Shown: positions 1 to 9,343, counted from the first letter of the stretch. The stretch is DNA of 64,000 nt from Kiritimatiellia bacterium (GCA_017447805.1 JAFSMR010000015.1:1-64000), one strand, 5' to 3'. Program-made: numbers and translations. The notes: generated by a model not told the origin, from the sequence alone.

Positions 1-2478
1 CGTAGCGGCGTGCTTCACGAAAACGCTCAAATCTTTGCGGCAGTCTGAAGTGCCGATGCAACACTTGGTCTTGCCCCGGTTTTTGCCCTTTTCAAACAGA
101 AGGATATTGGTGTCAACTGTTGCCGATTCAAAAATCTTCTCTCCGGCGAAATCGATCAACAGTTGCGGATTGGTCTTCTCGGCGAAGAACTTTCGCATAG
201 CTTCTCCATATCCTGCGCGCATCCACTTGTTTGAGGTGATATAGCACAAATGTCCATTGGCGTTCAGCAATTGCCACCCGCGTTCGTAGAAGAGACAATA
301 GATATCACCAGTCTTGGCAAACGTCTCATATCCACACGGCTTGTAGAAATCGCCTAACTTTCCATGGTCGGCTTGTAGTTGAATATACGGCGGGTTGCCG
401 ATGACCACATCAAACCCCCGCTTGATGTCGAACATCCATTCAGGATCGAAGAAAGGCGAGACGGCAACTTGGTCATAAGGATTCCAGACGGCAATCTGCT
501 CGGCGTCGTGGGCGTCAAACAGGTTCCCTGATGAGAAACGCGAGACGAGTTCATCACGGAGTTTCTTGTCCTCCTGTCGAAGACGACGCTTTTCGCTGCG
601 CGTCTTTGCGCCGAAATAACGATGGCGCACGTCGTGCAGCTGTTTCTTCAAGTCGTCAATCAGGACGGCGTCGAAGAGATTCATCTGCTGCGGCGGCTTC
701 TTCATGGCGACAAGCGAATTCGCCGCGACGAATTTCGTTTCAAGATTCGGAAGCGTGTTTACTCCGTAGTTGCAATGCTTGTCACTTGTCGGCTCACCCT
801 GTTCGCAGATAAGCGAAATGAAGAAGCGCAGCTTCGTAATCATCATGGCAATTGGCTGTATATCGACGCCAAAGATGCAGTTCTCGATGACGCGGAGCTT
901 GATGGCGTAGAGGTCGGAAGTGGTCGCCGAGGACGACGCCCCTCCCAATGCCGCTGCACGTTCAACGATAGCATGAAGCATTCCCATGGGAAATGCCCCA
1001 GAGCCGCAGGCGGGATCAAGCACTTTGATTTCAAGAAGATGCTTCAATTGCTCTTCCGATGATTTGTCCTTGACTGGCTTCATGTAGGCATCAAGCGATT
1101 CCTTCACCATGTAGTCGACTATCTCGCGCGGAGTGTAGAACGACCCTGTGGCATTACGTGCCGTAACCTGTGTCTCAGGATTGTATGAGGCAAGAAGGTT
1201 TTCAAACACGCGTCCGAGAAGTTCGGGGTCGAGGGACACCTCCGCATCGTTTACGGAGTTCTCTTCGACAGTGAAATTGTAGCGGTCGAGAAGCGGGAAT
1301 AGTCCGGGTGCGCTCTCATCCGTGTCAAAAAAGAGGTAATTGGGGATAAAGGCGCGGCGCTTGAAATGACCCGTCTTCGGGTCTTTGGCGGTGTTGCGGG
1401 AGAAACCGTCGTAGAGCATTTCCCTATTGCCGTTCTTCGTAAACTCTTCCCGATATATGCTCTTCGGCTTGTCAAGGCATTCAAAGAGTCCGCCATTCAT
1501 GTAAGGTATGCGCTCAAATAGCGAAAGCACTTCGCCCTGTGAGACAGCAAACAATTCAGCGTAACGATAGAGATTGCCAGGTTGTTGTTCCCGGCCAGAG
1601 GCAAAGCGCCGCAAATGCTCACCGGTTTCTTCATCGAGGATGGGAGAATTGAGCGTCGCGAAGAAGAGGTTTTGCAGAATGGCATTATAGTAGTTGCCAC
1701 TCGTGTGAGAGACAGGGTCGAAATCTTTGAGAATAGCCTTGAGCGTTCCCGGTGTGAAAAGGTTGGCGGGGACAAGATGCTTTTGGCGGATGAACCACAC
1801 GAAAAGCAGTCGTGTTATGAGGCGGATGACTTTGATGTTGATGTTCTCGCGATCGTCGAAATTGTTTTCCGGGTCGTTGGGGAAATAGACGCCCGCCTCC
1901 TCCGAGATCGCCATCTGGTACCATGCGAAAAGTTCTTTGTAGAACTCTTTGGAGAGCGCTTCGACGGAAAAGGCTTCACGGATTGCGGAAAAGGACGCGG
2001 CCTCGGCGGATCGTAGCCCGCCCAGCGAAGCGAAGCGCGTTACCGCCGTGCGGTATTGGCTCGATGAATCGCCGAATGCGAATGTGAACCGCTTTGCGGC
2101 TGTCGCCGCTCCCTTGAGATCGCAGATAAAAGAAACACGCCATGTTGTCGTTTCTGTCGAATGAAACACGGCGATTGCGGCGTCGAGATCGCCAGACTTC
2201 AACCATGGGACAAGCATGTTCCTCAACCCCACGCGGCGACGGCTTGCCTGATCGCCGGCAACGGAAAACTCGAAAAGTCCGATTTTGTAATTGTCAGGCG
2301 TTTCGAACTCACCGAGCAACCAGCCTTTCATGTCACGCGACGACTCTGCAGCGGGAACGACAATCCCTTTGGGCGTCGCCAACAGCCGATCGACGCCTAT
2401 GCAAGTGTGCAAGAATGCACTCCATGCATCACGGTCGTAACGGCGCTGAAAAAGAAACTGGAGTTCTGATTTCGTCAT
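1..2478 (-). CDS. Eco57I-like adenine-specific DNA methyltransferase, 3' end beyond window
   Basis: Partial gene: an open frame of 826 codons runs off the left edge. It starts at the ATG at 2478, five bases after the helicase stop, with a GGAATGA-type ribosome site overlapping that stop. SAM-binding motif I (DPACGSGAF) begins at residue 488 and catalytic motif IV (NPPY) at residue 695, the order of gamma-class N6-adenine methyltransferases of the Eco57I/COG1002 type. The roughly 480-residue N-terminal part is typical of large standalone methyltransferases in restriction-like systems. The target-recognition region is probably in the missing part. It is translationally linked to the PLD-helicase gene, so the likely role is self-DNA modification for that nuclease. 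A DISARM/BREX-type methylase is an alternative; no other such core gene is visible here. Confidence 0.88.
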   Translation of the reverse strand, partial: MTKSELQFLFQRRYDRDAWSAFLHTCIGVDRLLATPKGIVVPAAESSRDMKGWLLGEFETPDNYKIGLFEFSVAGDQASRRRVGLRNMLVPWLKSGDLDAAIAVFHSTETTTWRVSFICDLKGAATAAKRFTFAFGDSSSQYRTAVTRFASLGGLRSAEAASFSAIREAFSVEALSKEFYKELFAWYQMAISEEAGVYFPNDPENNFDDRENINIKVIRLITRLLFVWFIRQKHLVPANLFTPGTLKAILKDFDPVSHTSGNYYNAILQNLFFATLNSPILDEETGEHLRRFASGREQQPGNLYRYAELFAVSQGEVLSLFERIPYMNGGLFECLDKPKSIYREEFTKNGNREMLYDGFSRNTAKDPKTGHFKRRAFIPNYLFFDTDESAPGLFPLLDRYNFTVEENSVNDAEVSLDPELLGRVFENLLASYNPETQVTARNATGSFYTPREIVDYMVKESLDAYMKPVKDKSSEEQLKHLLEIKVLDPACGSGAFPMGMLHAIVERAAALGGASSSATTSDLYAIKLRVIENCIFGVDIQPIAMMITKLRFFISLICEQGEPTSDKHCNYGVNTLPNLETKFVAANSLVAMKKPPQQMNLFDAVLIDDLKKQLHDVRHRYFGAKTRSEKRRLRQEDKKLRDELVSRFSSGNLFDAHDAEQIAVWNPYDQVAVSPFFDPEWMFDIKRGFDVVIGNPPYIQLQADHGKLGDFYKPCGYETFAKTGDIYCLFYERGWQLLNANGHLCYITSNKWMRAGYGEAMRKFFAEKTNPQLLIDFAGEKIFESATVDTNILLFEKGKNRGKTKCCIGTSDCRKDLSVFVKHAAT

Positions 2479-2483
2479 GGCAT

Positions 2484-5400
2484 TCATTCCTTTGCAATCG
2501 TTTCGCTGACTACAAGCGTCAACGGCTCTTCAGGTGTCATCGGGGCGTCTGGCGAGACGCTTGATTTGTATGTTTCGTGCAAGGTTTCAATCTCATCGAC
2601 GAGTTCCTGGGAATCAAAGTCGCCGTGCCTATGGTACTTGCCTCCAAGACGGTAGAGTTCGCGTTCGAGATGTACGAACCTTCCTCGCTTCAAAAGGGAT
2701 TCCAAGTCTGCGATTTTCGGCTTAAGCGACGCATCGAGAATTCCATCGGCGACATTGCGGACGCACTCGCGCAGGAATTTCCCTGCGACGGCGGCGGGCT
2801 TGGACAGCCTGCCTGACGGAGCGAGAAGAGGCTCGTCTGTTTCCCGGGCAAGTCCGCTGCCTTCTTGGAAACGCGATAGGACATCACGCACGGCAGAATA
2901 GTTTTCGCTTTGTGCTTCTGAAGTCCACGGCAATGGCTTTTCGTCTGGGCTTGCTTCAAGAAGCTTTAGGATTTCTATGGATGAAAGCTGGCGCGGCAGT
3001 TCTCCTCTCTTGATGGCATAGAACGCCGTACGGCGATTGTTGGCGAGATAGACCAGCGTTTTACCGTCTTTGCCGGAACGTAAAGCGCGGCATTTTTGCG
3101 GTAAAGCTTTGATGCGCTCATACCATTCCGGCTCTTTCTTGCGGAAGTCCCGGAGAATGCGCATGAAACGAATCATGTCGTCCATAGGATCCTTGGGGTT
3201 TGCATTGTAGAGATGGAACTGCCTGAGAAGTTCTTCTCGCGAATATATCTGTGCATCCTCGCCAAGTGCGGAGTGGAAACCTTGCATCTTGATGAGCGAA
3301 TACTGGTATAGCCCAATTACTTCATTCCCCTGCGTTGAGGGATAGAAGAGGTAATTGTAAATCGCACCTGCACTTGATCCTATTCGGTTAACACGCCCTA
3401 TGCGTTGCATGAGGCGTGTCGCATTCCATGGCGAATCGTAGTTGACGATGATATTTGAACGATGGAGATTTACGCCTTCCGCAAGAGTGTCGGAGCAAAG
3501 CAGGAGATTGAAGTCGTCTTTCTTTTCGCCGGGGAAGTTGGCATCAAAGTTCTCGGCCACGGTAGTCCGAAGCACCGCGCGGTTTGACGAATCGACGCGC
3601 AGAACATCTGCGCGTCCAAGGCGCTTAGGCAGTTCCCGCTCCAGATATTCAAGCGTGTCGGTCGATTCCGAGAACACGACGAGTTTCCCCTCCTTGTTGC
3701 GAGCGGAGTCAAACGCTTCCGATTCAAGTAGTTCAACAAAGCGGTCAAGCTTTGGGTCAACCGAGACGTGCGACCAATCATCGCGCAATGTCTGCAAGAC
3801 CGCAAGATCGTTCTTGAGAAGTTCCAGCAGTTCTGGTTCAAACGCATCAGCCGGATAGGCAATGTCCCCGCGTTCATGTCCACGTCGATTGACAGCGATT
3901 TCAATTATCTCCTCGAAGGTTTTCCCCTGCTCGATATAGCCGGTTACATCAAGATCAGGAATTATGAGTACCGAATCTGCCGCGAACATATCAATCATGT
4001 CTTGTGTGATACGGCAGAATGTAGCAAGGGACTTCTTGAACGCCACGAAACTGGATTCCAGGCGTTTGACCATGAACACCTTGTAAACCTTGGAAAGAAT
4101 GTCGGCAACTTGTTTGGCGTGAGGATATTTCTTCTTGTGTTCTGGCTTCAAAAATTCAATGGCTCTGTATCGTGCGTATTCAACCAGATCAGTAAGCTTC
4201 CTGTTGGTCTCCTTGAAAAGTACCGCAAGTGCATCGTCCATTTTATACAAGATTTCATTCGGGGGCTCAACTGTCGGGAACACGATGCCCTGCGCGGCGA
4301 TGTCTTTGGCGTATTCTGCGTCATTGAGGATGTTTTGTCGGGTGCGACGAATGAATATCTTTTCCAAGACCCCAGTTCGAATTTCTCCATAGATGCGGTC
4401 AATGGCAGCAGTATCAACTTTGCCGGTATCCTTTGCGCGGCGCATTTCCCTCTTGTAGGATTGGCTTAGTGGCGCAAAGAATCCAGCTATGTCACGTACG
4501 CCGTCTATTGTGGATGCACGGTCATCCTGGAAAAGTCGTATCTGATTCAAGAGGTCTTCAGGTGTGTTGTTAAGCGCCGTAGCCGTGACAAGAATTACCT
4601 TCTTCTGCCGTCCCGGCACGAATCCTCCGACTGGTCGAGGCGACTTGCATATTCGTTGAATGCGATTGTAGGTTTCCGTGCGCGTATTGCGGAATCCATG
4701 CGACTCGTCAACGATCACGAGGTCGTATTCAGTAGGGGAAAGATATTCGCCATTGTCTTCATCCAACACCTTGTGAAGAGAGCCGTTTGAGACGAAGTGG
4801 ACCTGACGTTTCGTGATGCCAAACTTTCTAAATGTTGCTTTCCAGTTGTCCTCTACGGCCGGAGGATACACGACAAGTATCTTAGTACGTTCTCCATTCT
4901 CGGCCATAAACCGCTTGGCTATCATTACTGCAACGATAGTCTTGCCAAGGCCAACAACATCGCCAAGGAAAAACCCGTCATATCTGCGAAGGAGCTGATA
5001 GCCCTGCACCACGGCATCACGCTGGTATTTGAGGTCGCGAACATCAGCGGGGACATCCATTGCAAATGAATCCTCGGCAAAATCTCCATAGAGGTCAATC
5101 AAAACCCGCATGAATATCTCAAAAGGTGTAGGTGCGTGTCCGAGATACGTCTTTGCTTTTGCCTTGGCGATATCTTTTCCCGTTATCGGGACTCCTTCCG
5201 ACCAAAGACGGTCAAACTCCGCCTTGCAGTATGCAACATCATCATAGTCTTTCATGGCCACATTCAGCTCGTAGCGTGGCGATGGCGATGTTCCAAGACC
5301 TGCATCGGTAAGATTTGACGACCCCATGATAACCCAACCGTCCGTATTGGGGCCGTGGTTCTCAGGGAGGCAGAGATAGAACTTTGCATGGAGGTTTCTG

Positions 5401-5789
5401 CTTGAATGGACGCGCAGTTCGAGTTTCCCCGAAATCACATCGTCGCAAAGCTGAAGGATGCCGTCCTCAATCTCCTTCGTATAGCCAGCAGAGCGGATGT
5501 CATCTACAAATGCCTTGGTGTATTGCTGTTTGGCATCCTCCTTGTCGCCAAAGAACATCATGCCTTCCCGCTGTGACTTGCGGAAAACATTGTCAATGTC
5601 AATTCCTACAAGCACTTGGATTTTTTGCGTGTCCTTCAGTTCGTTTCGCAACTTGAAATAGCCGGATGAGCGGAAATAACCAGACACGGCCTGAAACGTG
5701 TGGAAGTTCATGCCCATACCATCGACAATGCCTTTCAGTTTTGCGAAAAGCGTGTCGCCGTTTTCGTTGTTGAAGAATTTCGTAGCCAT
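2484..5789 (-). CDS. PLD-nuclease/SNF2-type helicase fusion (restriction-like)
   Basis: 1101 residues. An N-terminal phospholipase-D-like domain (about 1-190) shows a single HxK motif, HAKFYL (H134, K136), followed by GSSNLTDAG near 156-164. A superfamily 2 helicase follows: Walker A GDVVGLGKT at about 276-284, motif II DESH at 361-364 and a motif VI RIGRVNRIG near residue 805. The tail from about 900 matches no domain I recognise. PLD nucleases usually act as dimers, each supplying one HxK motif. With the methyltransferase just downstream, this looks like an ATP-dependent restriction enzyme in which the helicase drives a PLD nuclease, comparable in logic to CglI/NgoAVII systems or the DISARM helicase plus PLD proteins but fused in one chain. 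Function is inferred from domains and context. Confidence 0.88.
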   Translation of the reverse strand: MATKFFNNENGDTLFAKLKGIVDGMGMNFHTFQAVSGYFRSSGYFKLRNELKDTQKIQVLVGIDIDNVFRKSQREGMMFFGDKEDAKQQYTKAFVDDIRSAGYTKEIEDGILQLCDDVISGKLELRVHSSRNLHAKFYLCLPENHGPNTDGWVIMGSSNLTDAGLGTSPSPRYELNVAMKDYDDVAYCKAEFDRLWSEGVPITGKDIAKAKAKTYLGHAPTPFEIFMRVLIDLYGDFAEDSFAMDVPADVRDLKYQRDAVVQGYQLLRRYDGFFLGDVVGLGKTIVAVMIAKRFMAENGERTKILVVYPPAVEDNWKATFRKFGITKRQVHFVSNGSLHKVLDEDNGEYLSPTEYDLVIVDESHGFRNTRTETYNRIQRICKSPRPVGGFVPGRQKKVILVTATALNNTPEDLLNQIRLFQDDRASTIDGVRDIAGFFAPLSQSYKREMRRAKDTGKVDTAAIDRIYGEIRTGVLEKIFIRRTRQNILNDAEYAKDIAAQGIVFPTVEPPNEILYKMDDALAVLFKETNRKLTDLVEYARYRAIEFLKPEHKKKYPHAKQVADILSKVYKVFMVKRLESSFVAFKKSLATFCRITQDMIDMFAADSVLIIPDLDVTGYIEQGKTFEEIIEIAVNRRGHERGDIAYPADAFEPELLELLKNDLAVLQTLRDDWSHVSVDPKLDRFVELLESEAFDSARNKEGKLVVFSESTDTLEYLERELPKRLGRADVLRVDSSNRAVLRTTVAENFDANFPGEKKDDFNLLLCSDTLAEGVNLHRSNIIVNYDSPWNATRLMQRIGRVNRIGSSAGAIYNYLFYPSTQGNEVIGLYQYSLIKMQGFHSALGEDAQIYSREELLRQFHLYNANPKDPMDDMIRFMRILRDFRKKEPEWYERIKALPQKCRALRSGKDGKTLVYLANNRRTAFYAIKRGELPRQLSSIEILKLLEASPDEKPLPWTSEAQSENYSAVRDVLSRFQEGSGLARETDEPLLAPSGRLSKPAAVAGKFLRECVRNVADGILDASLKPKIADLESLLKRGRFVHLERELYRLGGKYHRHGDFDSQELVDEIETLHETYKSSVSPDAPMTPEEPLTLVVSETIAKE

Positions 5790-5807
5790 GTATACCCCTG
5801 ATCTTGT

Positions 5808-6056
5808 TTATTGGTTCACTTCCCAATGGCCGAAGCGTTTGCCGCCTACTTGAACTGTTTCCATTTTGGAAACTGTTGCGTCTCTGACGAGTTCACCCGA
5901 CGCGAATATGTTCTTTACATGTTTGCTGATTGCCGCTTTCTGAACTCCAAACAATTCGGCAATTTTCAACTGCGTCAACCACACCGTCTCGTTTTCAAGA
6001 CGCACATTCAACCTGACTGTATCGTTTGGCTGATACACCACAATCTGGTTCTCCAT
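5808..6056 (-). pseudogene. RhuM-family N-terminal fragment with AlbA_2-type tail
   Basis: 82 codons from the ATG at 6056, chosen because GGAGG lies about six bases upstream. Residues 1-68 match the N-terminal winged-helix part of RhuM-family proteins, which normally run to about 300 residues. After ETVQ the chain switches to VGGKRFGHWEVNQ and stops. That tail is nearly identical to the end of the upstream gene (VGGKRFGHWEVAE), and the DNA shows a 26-bp direct repeat (5821-5846 and 6087-6112). The fragment therefore appears to have been made by recombination onto a shared 3' end. It may still be made as a small DNA-binding protein, as its HTH-like section is intact. It lies 18 bases upstream of the helicase start. 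Confidence 0.7.
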
Positions 6057-6073
6057 CTTATCCTCCATAACTT

Positions 6074-6568
6074 TCATTCCGCCACCTCCCAATGGCCGAA
6101 GCGTTTGCCGCCGACTTTTCTCAAGCGTTGCGCGAGCCGCAATCTTCTTACCGCTTTCTCAACGCCGCGCTTGGTGAATCCCAAAACCTTCGCAATTTCT
6201 TCAAGTGTACATCGCGGATTTGTCGATAATATGGTAATGATTTGCCCGTCTGTCGATTCATCTCCCTCGCTCCTAACCGAACTCCTAACCGAACTCCTAT
6301 CCACACTCCAATCCACAGTCCTAACCGAACTTTGCGGACGCGTCATGACCATGACGAAATCGTCGCCGTCTTCGACCTGCCATTGGGGATCGGGAAGTCC
6401 CCATTCGCGGCATCTGGCAATGATGTCGCCAACATCGCATTTCAACGATGTGCAAATGGGGGCGATCATCGATGCAGCAACAGATACAACCGTCATATGC
6501 CGCAAATCCGTTCGCGCCATATCACGGTCGATGAGCAGTTCACACAGTTTTTTGTAGCGTAGCGCCAT
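6074..6568 (-). CDS. Chimeric XRE / AlbA_2-C-terminal winged-helix regulator
   Basis: 164 residues from the ATG at 6568, which has AGGAG ten bases upstream; longer in-frame starts lie upstream of the promoter. Residues 1-51 (MALRYKKLCELLIDRD... through GDIIA) match small YozG-type XRE repressors, but about 12 residues around helices 3-4 are missing. The rest, from RCREWGLPDPQW, matches the C-terminus of AlbA_2/ATP-binding transcriptional proteins: a strand region, a serine-valine-arginine rich tandem linker (SVRSEG type, from roughly 12-bp DNA repeats) and a winged helix ending GGKRFGHWEV. It is first in the restriction-like operon behind a consensus promoter, so a controller role is plausible. 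Whether the shortened XRE domain still binds DNA is uncertain. Confidence 0.65.
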   Translation of the reverse strand: MALRYKKLCELLIDRDMARTDLRHMTVVSVAASMIAPICTSLKCDVGDIIARCREWGLPDPQWQVEDGDDFVMVMTRPQSSVRTVDWSVDRSSVRSSVRSEGDESTDGQIITILSTNPRCTLEEIAKVLGFTKRGVEKAVRRLRLAQRLRKVGGKRFGHWEVAE

Positions 6569-6602
6569 TAACCGACAACTCCTACATAAGAATATGGCAC
6601 GC

Positions 6603-6631
6603 ATTATACCATATCTCCAGGAGGATGTCAA
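6603..6631 (-). promoter_or_regulatory. Consensus sigma-70 promoter of the PLD-helicase operon
   Basis: Read on the minus strand, TTGACA (6631-6626), a 17-base spacer and TATAAT (6608-6603) form an ideal promoter, with TGG before the -10. The spacer holds the 9-bp palindrome CTCCTGGAG, a possible operator for the regulator encoded just downstream. Confidence 0.85.
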
Positions 6632-6684
6632 TGGATGGGCAGAAGTAAATTGCGTTTTGAAAATTGCCAATTTGGGTGGTATCA

Positions 6685-6868
6685 AAATTAGAAATTAGAA
6701 ATTAGGAATTAGAAATTAGAAATTAGGAATTAGAAATTAGAAATTAGGAATGTAGAACATGTAGTTTGTTTGGTATTTGTTTAACTTGAGAGGCTGTTTA
6801 ATCATAATTCCTAATTCCTAATTCATAATCCCTAATTTCTAATTTCTAATTCCTAATTTCTAATTCTG
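6685..6868. repeat. AATTAG microsatellite arms in inverted orientation
   Basis: The 346-bp gap 6569-6914 holds the promoter and this element. The left arm is a run of GAAATTAG/GGAATTAG units (about 6685-6750); the right arm is the complementary CTAATTCC/CTAATTTC series (about 6798-6868). Between them is a GTAGAACATGTAG motif and a TTGAGAGGCTGTTTAATCAT block found again near 32390. GAACGCGGCG units follow. The arms could fold into a long hairpin downstream of the GH78 gene. I see no coding sequence. Confidence 0.8.
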
Positions 6869-6914
6869 AACGCGGCGAAGCCGCCCTGAACTTTCTGAAC
6901 GCGGCGGAGGCGCG

Positions 6915-9272
6915 TTATTCTTTGGGAGGTATGATTTCAGCTTCGATGCCTTCGGGGATAGAGTAATTCCAGTTTAGCTTGCCATTATCATCGTATTGCC
7001 ACTCGGAAACAATAAGGCCTACCGGCGAGCGGTAACTGACGCGTAGCGATTTAAGGAGAGGATTCGGCCGAGGAGCGAGGCGGATTTTTTTGTAACCGGG
7101 CTCTAGCGGCGAAATTCCTGCGGCGTATTCGACGAGCCATCCGGCGGCTGCGCCATAGGCATAATGGTTGAAAGAATTCATCTTTACATCGCCGAAGCCT
7201 TTTTCTTTGGTGTAGCTATTCCATCGCTCCCAAACGGTAGTCGCGCCTTGATCTACGGAATAAAGCCACGAAGGGAATCCGTGTGAAAGCATCAGGTGCC
7301 AGGCTAAATCATCCATATTGTTTTGCGAAAGGGTATCGAGCAAAATTCCTGTACCAAGAAAACCTGTCGCAAGACGATTGGAATTGCCGGCAAAATTTCC
7401 CCTCAGAAGCTTAATAGTCCTTTCTTTAGCATCACCTTCTACGAGGCCGGTCTTAAGAGCGAAGAGGTTTGGCGTTTGCATTCCGCGGAACATATTTTTT
7501 ATAAGGCCATCTTCCTCGAGGAATTCTTTGCGAAAATCCAAGAGGACTTTTTGCTTTTCGGCTTCCCATTTTTTCGCTTCGTCACCCTTGCCCAAACCAC
7601 GGGCCATTTCGCTCATCATATCGGCATCTATAATCGCCCAAGCGTAACCTAAGAAATTCCAATACGTAACATGGTCGGCGGTGAGGGTTTTATTGCTCCA
7701 GCGATTGCCGCTTGTCCCATAAGGTTCAAACGAAAGCCAATCGCCATACGAAGTTTTGCCTTCTTTCATTCTATAGCGATGCTTCAAGACATGTTCGGCG
7801 AAGAGAGTCATCGCCTGCCAATTTTCTTCAAGAATTTCTTTCTTGCCGTAGGTCTTCCAGAGGGTATAGGGGATGACAATGCCGGCGTCTGCCCATCCGG
7901 CGCTAGTCTCGCCGCCCCAGGGTCCCGTAGGCGCAACATCGATAAACAAATCGCCGTTTCGCGAGTCGCGCATATCTTGCATCCACTTCGAGAGGAAATC
8001 ATAGACATCTGCGAAATAGCAAGCCGTCTTTGCGAAAATTTGCGTGTCGCCCGTCCAGCCCAACCTTTCATCGCGCTGTGGGCAATCTGTAGGAATACTT
8101 AGATAGTTAGAACGCATTCCCCATCTTACATTGCTTACGAACTGATTGAGCGCGGGGTCTGAAGAAACGATCTCTAGAGTATCCGCGCCTTCCTTTATGC
8201 TAGTTACGGGAATCGATTTGATAGATTTTATCTGCACATCATTATTCGCCTTGAGAGCGATATATCTATAGCCGAAGAAAGTGTGGCGGGGAATATATTC
8301 GACAAAGTTTCCATCGGCGGCGCCTGCGCCGAAAGTATAGGCGCCTTTAGCGCGAATGCCGCGAAGGTTTGCGCGATATACCGACCCTCGGGGCCCGTCA
8401 GAGCCGCGTTTGGCCGATTTATCGCTATCGTTCAGCATTTCTGCGGGGAAATATTCGAGAGTCGTTTCTGGAGTTGATGCGAAGACAAATTTCGGGACGG
8501 CAGCGGAATTTTGACCGAAATCGAGGATAATGGTTTCACCTTTCTTCAAAGTAAAAGGGCATTCGCGATTTATCGGCTTGAGCGCGAGGTCTTCGCGCAG
8601 ATATACTTCGCCGCCAATATGATAGCTTTCCTCGCCGGAAAATTCGTCCGATTCAATCGCCATCGATAATTTTTGCGCATCGATATTTTCTATTGTCGCA
8701 TCATAGATTTCTCCGTCCCATATTCCGCCTAGCGCCACGGGAGAATTGACGCCAGCAAGCCATGTTTCATCGGTCGGGACGATTTCTTTCGTCCCATCGG
8801 AATAGGTGAATTCAATCTCGCCTTTGAGAGCGCTGTTTTTGCCGGCAAATCCCGTAACGCCGTCGCGCCACCATCCGGCCGATACGATAGCCGAAAAATC
8901 GTTTATCTCGCCTTTGCCTGAATTCAGCAGCGGCAATATATCGTAGTCGAAAACGAGTCTGCGCTTTGTAGGGGTAGTGCTGCCGGGCGCGAGGGTGCGT
9001 TTTGGATTTGGCGTTTGCCCATTTACGCCAAGAGAATGGACGCCTAGGCTCGTTACTTTCCAAACAGCCCCGACGACAAGCTCTTTATTTTTGGTTTGTT
9101 TGAAAAACCGTGTGGAAAGAGGAGCGCAATCTTTCGATTTTTTTTGGATTTCGGGGTATTCAAAAGGTGCGCGAATCCATTTCGCCTCGCTAAAAGGCGA
9201 GCGCGCCTGGGCTATTAGAGGCAGGCCGAGTATCAGCGGCAGTAAAATATTTCTAATTCCATTGTTCTTCAT
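6915..9272 (-). CDS. Exported GH78 alpha-L-rhamnosidase
   Basis: 785 residues. An N-terminal hydrophobic signal (about 7-23, ending near AQA) suggests export. Beta-sandwich domains fill the first 360 residues. The (alpha/alpha)6 barrel carries the GH78 signature DCPQRDERLGWTGD at about 396-409, where E402 is the expected general acid. A C-terminal beta domain ends in PRPNPLLKSLRVSYRSP. The enzyme should remove terminal alpha-L-rhamnose from plant, bacterial or host-associated glycans. It is transcribed divergently from the GH89 gene, and their promoters share one palindrome. The start codon lies seven bases after the -10 with no Shine-Dalgarno, so a leaderless message is likely. Confidence 0.92.
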   Translation of the reverse strand: MKNNGIRNILLPLILGLPLIAQARSPFSEAKWIRAPFEYPEIQKKSKDCAPLSTRFFKQTKNKELVVGAVWKVTSLGVHSLGVNGQTPNPKRTLAPGSTTPTKRRLVFDYDILPLLNSGKGEINDFSAIVSAGWWRDGVTGFAGKNSALKGEIEFTYSDGTKEIVPTDETWLAGVNSPVALGGIWDGEIYDATIENIDAQKLSMAIESDEFSGEESYHIGGEVYLREDLALKPINRECPFTLKKGETIILDFGQNSAAVPKFVFASTPETTLEYFPAEMLNDSDKSAKRGSDGPRGSVYRANLRGIRAKGAYTFGAGAADGNFVEYIPRHTFFGYRYIALKANNDVQIKSIKSIPVTSIKEGADTLEIVSSDPALNQFVSNVRWGMRSNYLSIPTDCPQRDERLGWTGDTQIFAKTACYFADVYDFLSKWMQDMRDSRNGDLFIDVAPTGPWGGETSAGWADAGIVIPYTLWKTYGKKEILEENWQAMTLFAEHVLKHRYRMKEGKTSYGDWLSFEPYGTSGNRWSNKTLTADHVTYWNFLGYAWAIIDADMMSEMARGLGKGDEAKKWEAEKQKVLLDFRKEFLEEDGLIKNMFRGMQTPNLFALKTGLVEGDAKERTIKLLRGNFAGNSNRLATGFLGTGILLDTLSQNNMDDLAWHLMLSHGFPSWLYSVDQGATTVWERWNSYTKEKGFGDVKMNSFNHYAYGAAAGWLVEYAAGISPLEPGYKKIRLAPRPNPLLKSLRVSYRSPVGLIVSEWQYDDNGKLNWNYSIPEGIEAEIIPPKE

Positions 9273-9279
9273 GCCGAAA

Positions 9280-9308
9280 ATTATACCATATTTTTTATCG
9301 CGGGTCTA
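9280..9308 (-). promoter_or_regulatory. Promoter of GH78 gene
   Basis: On the minus strand, TAGACC (9308-9303), a 17-base spacer and TATAAT (9285-9280) preceded by TGG. The -35 overlaps the GTCTAGAC palindrome (9304-9311) shared with the divergent GH89 promoter. Confidence 0.75.
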
Positions 9309-9336
9309 GACTAGCCCCCCTAAAATATGCTAAAAT
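9307..9336 (+). promoter_or_regulatory. Promoter of GH89 gene
   Basis: TAGACT (9307-9312), an 18-base spacer and TAAAAT (9331-9336) preceded by TGC. The ATG is at 9344, seven bases after the -10, so the transcript would be leaderless. Confidence 0.65.
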
Positions 9337-9343
9337 ATGAGAC

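Noticed and set aside
3768-4469. Open frame of 233 codons antisense to the helicase
   Set aside because: Shadow of a well-conserved helicase domain; no ribosome site.
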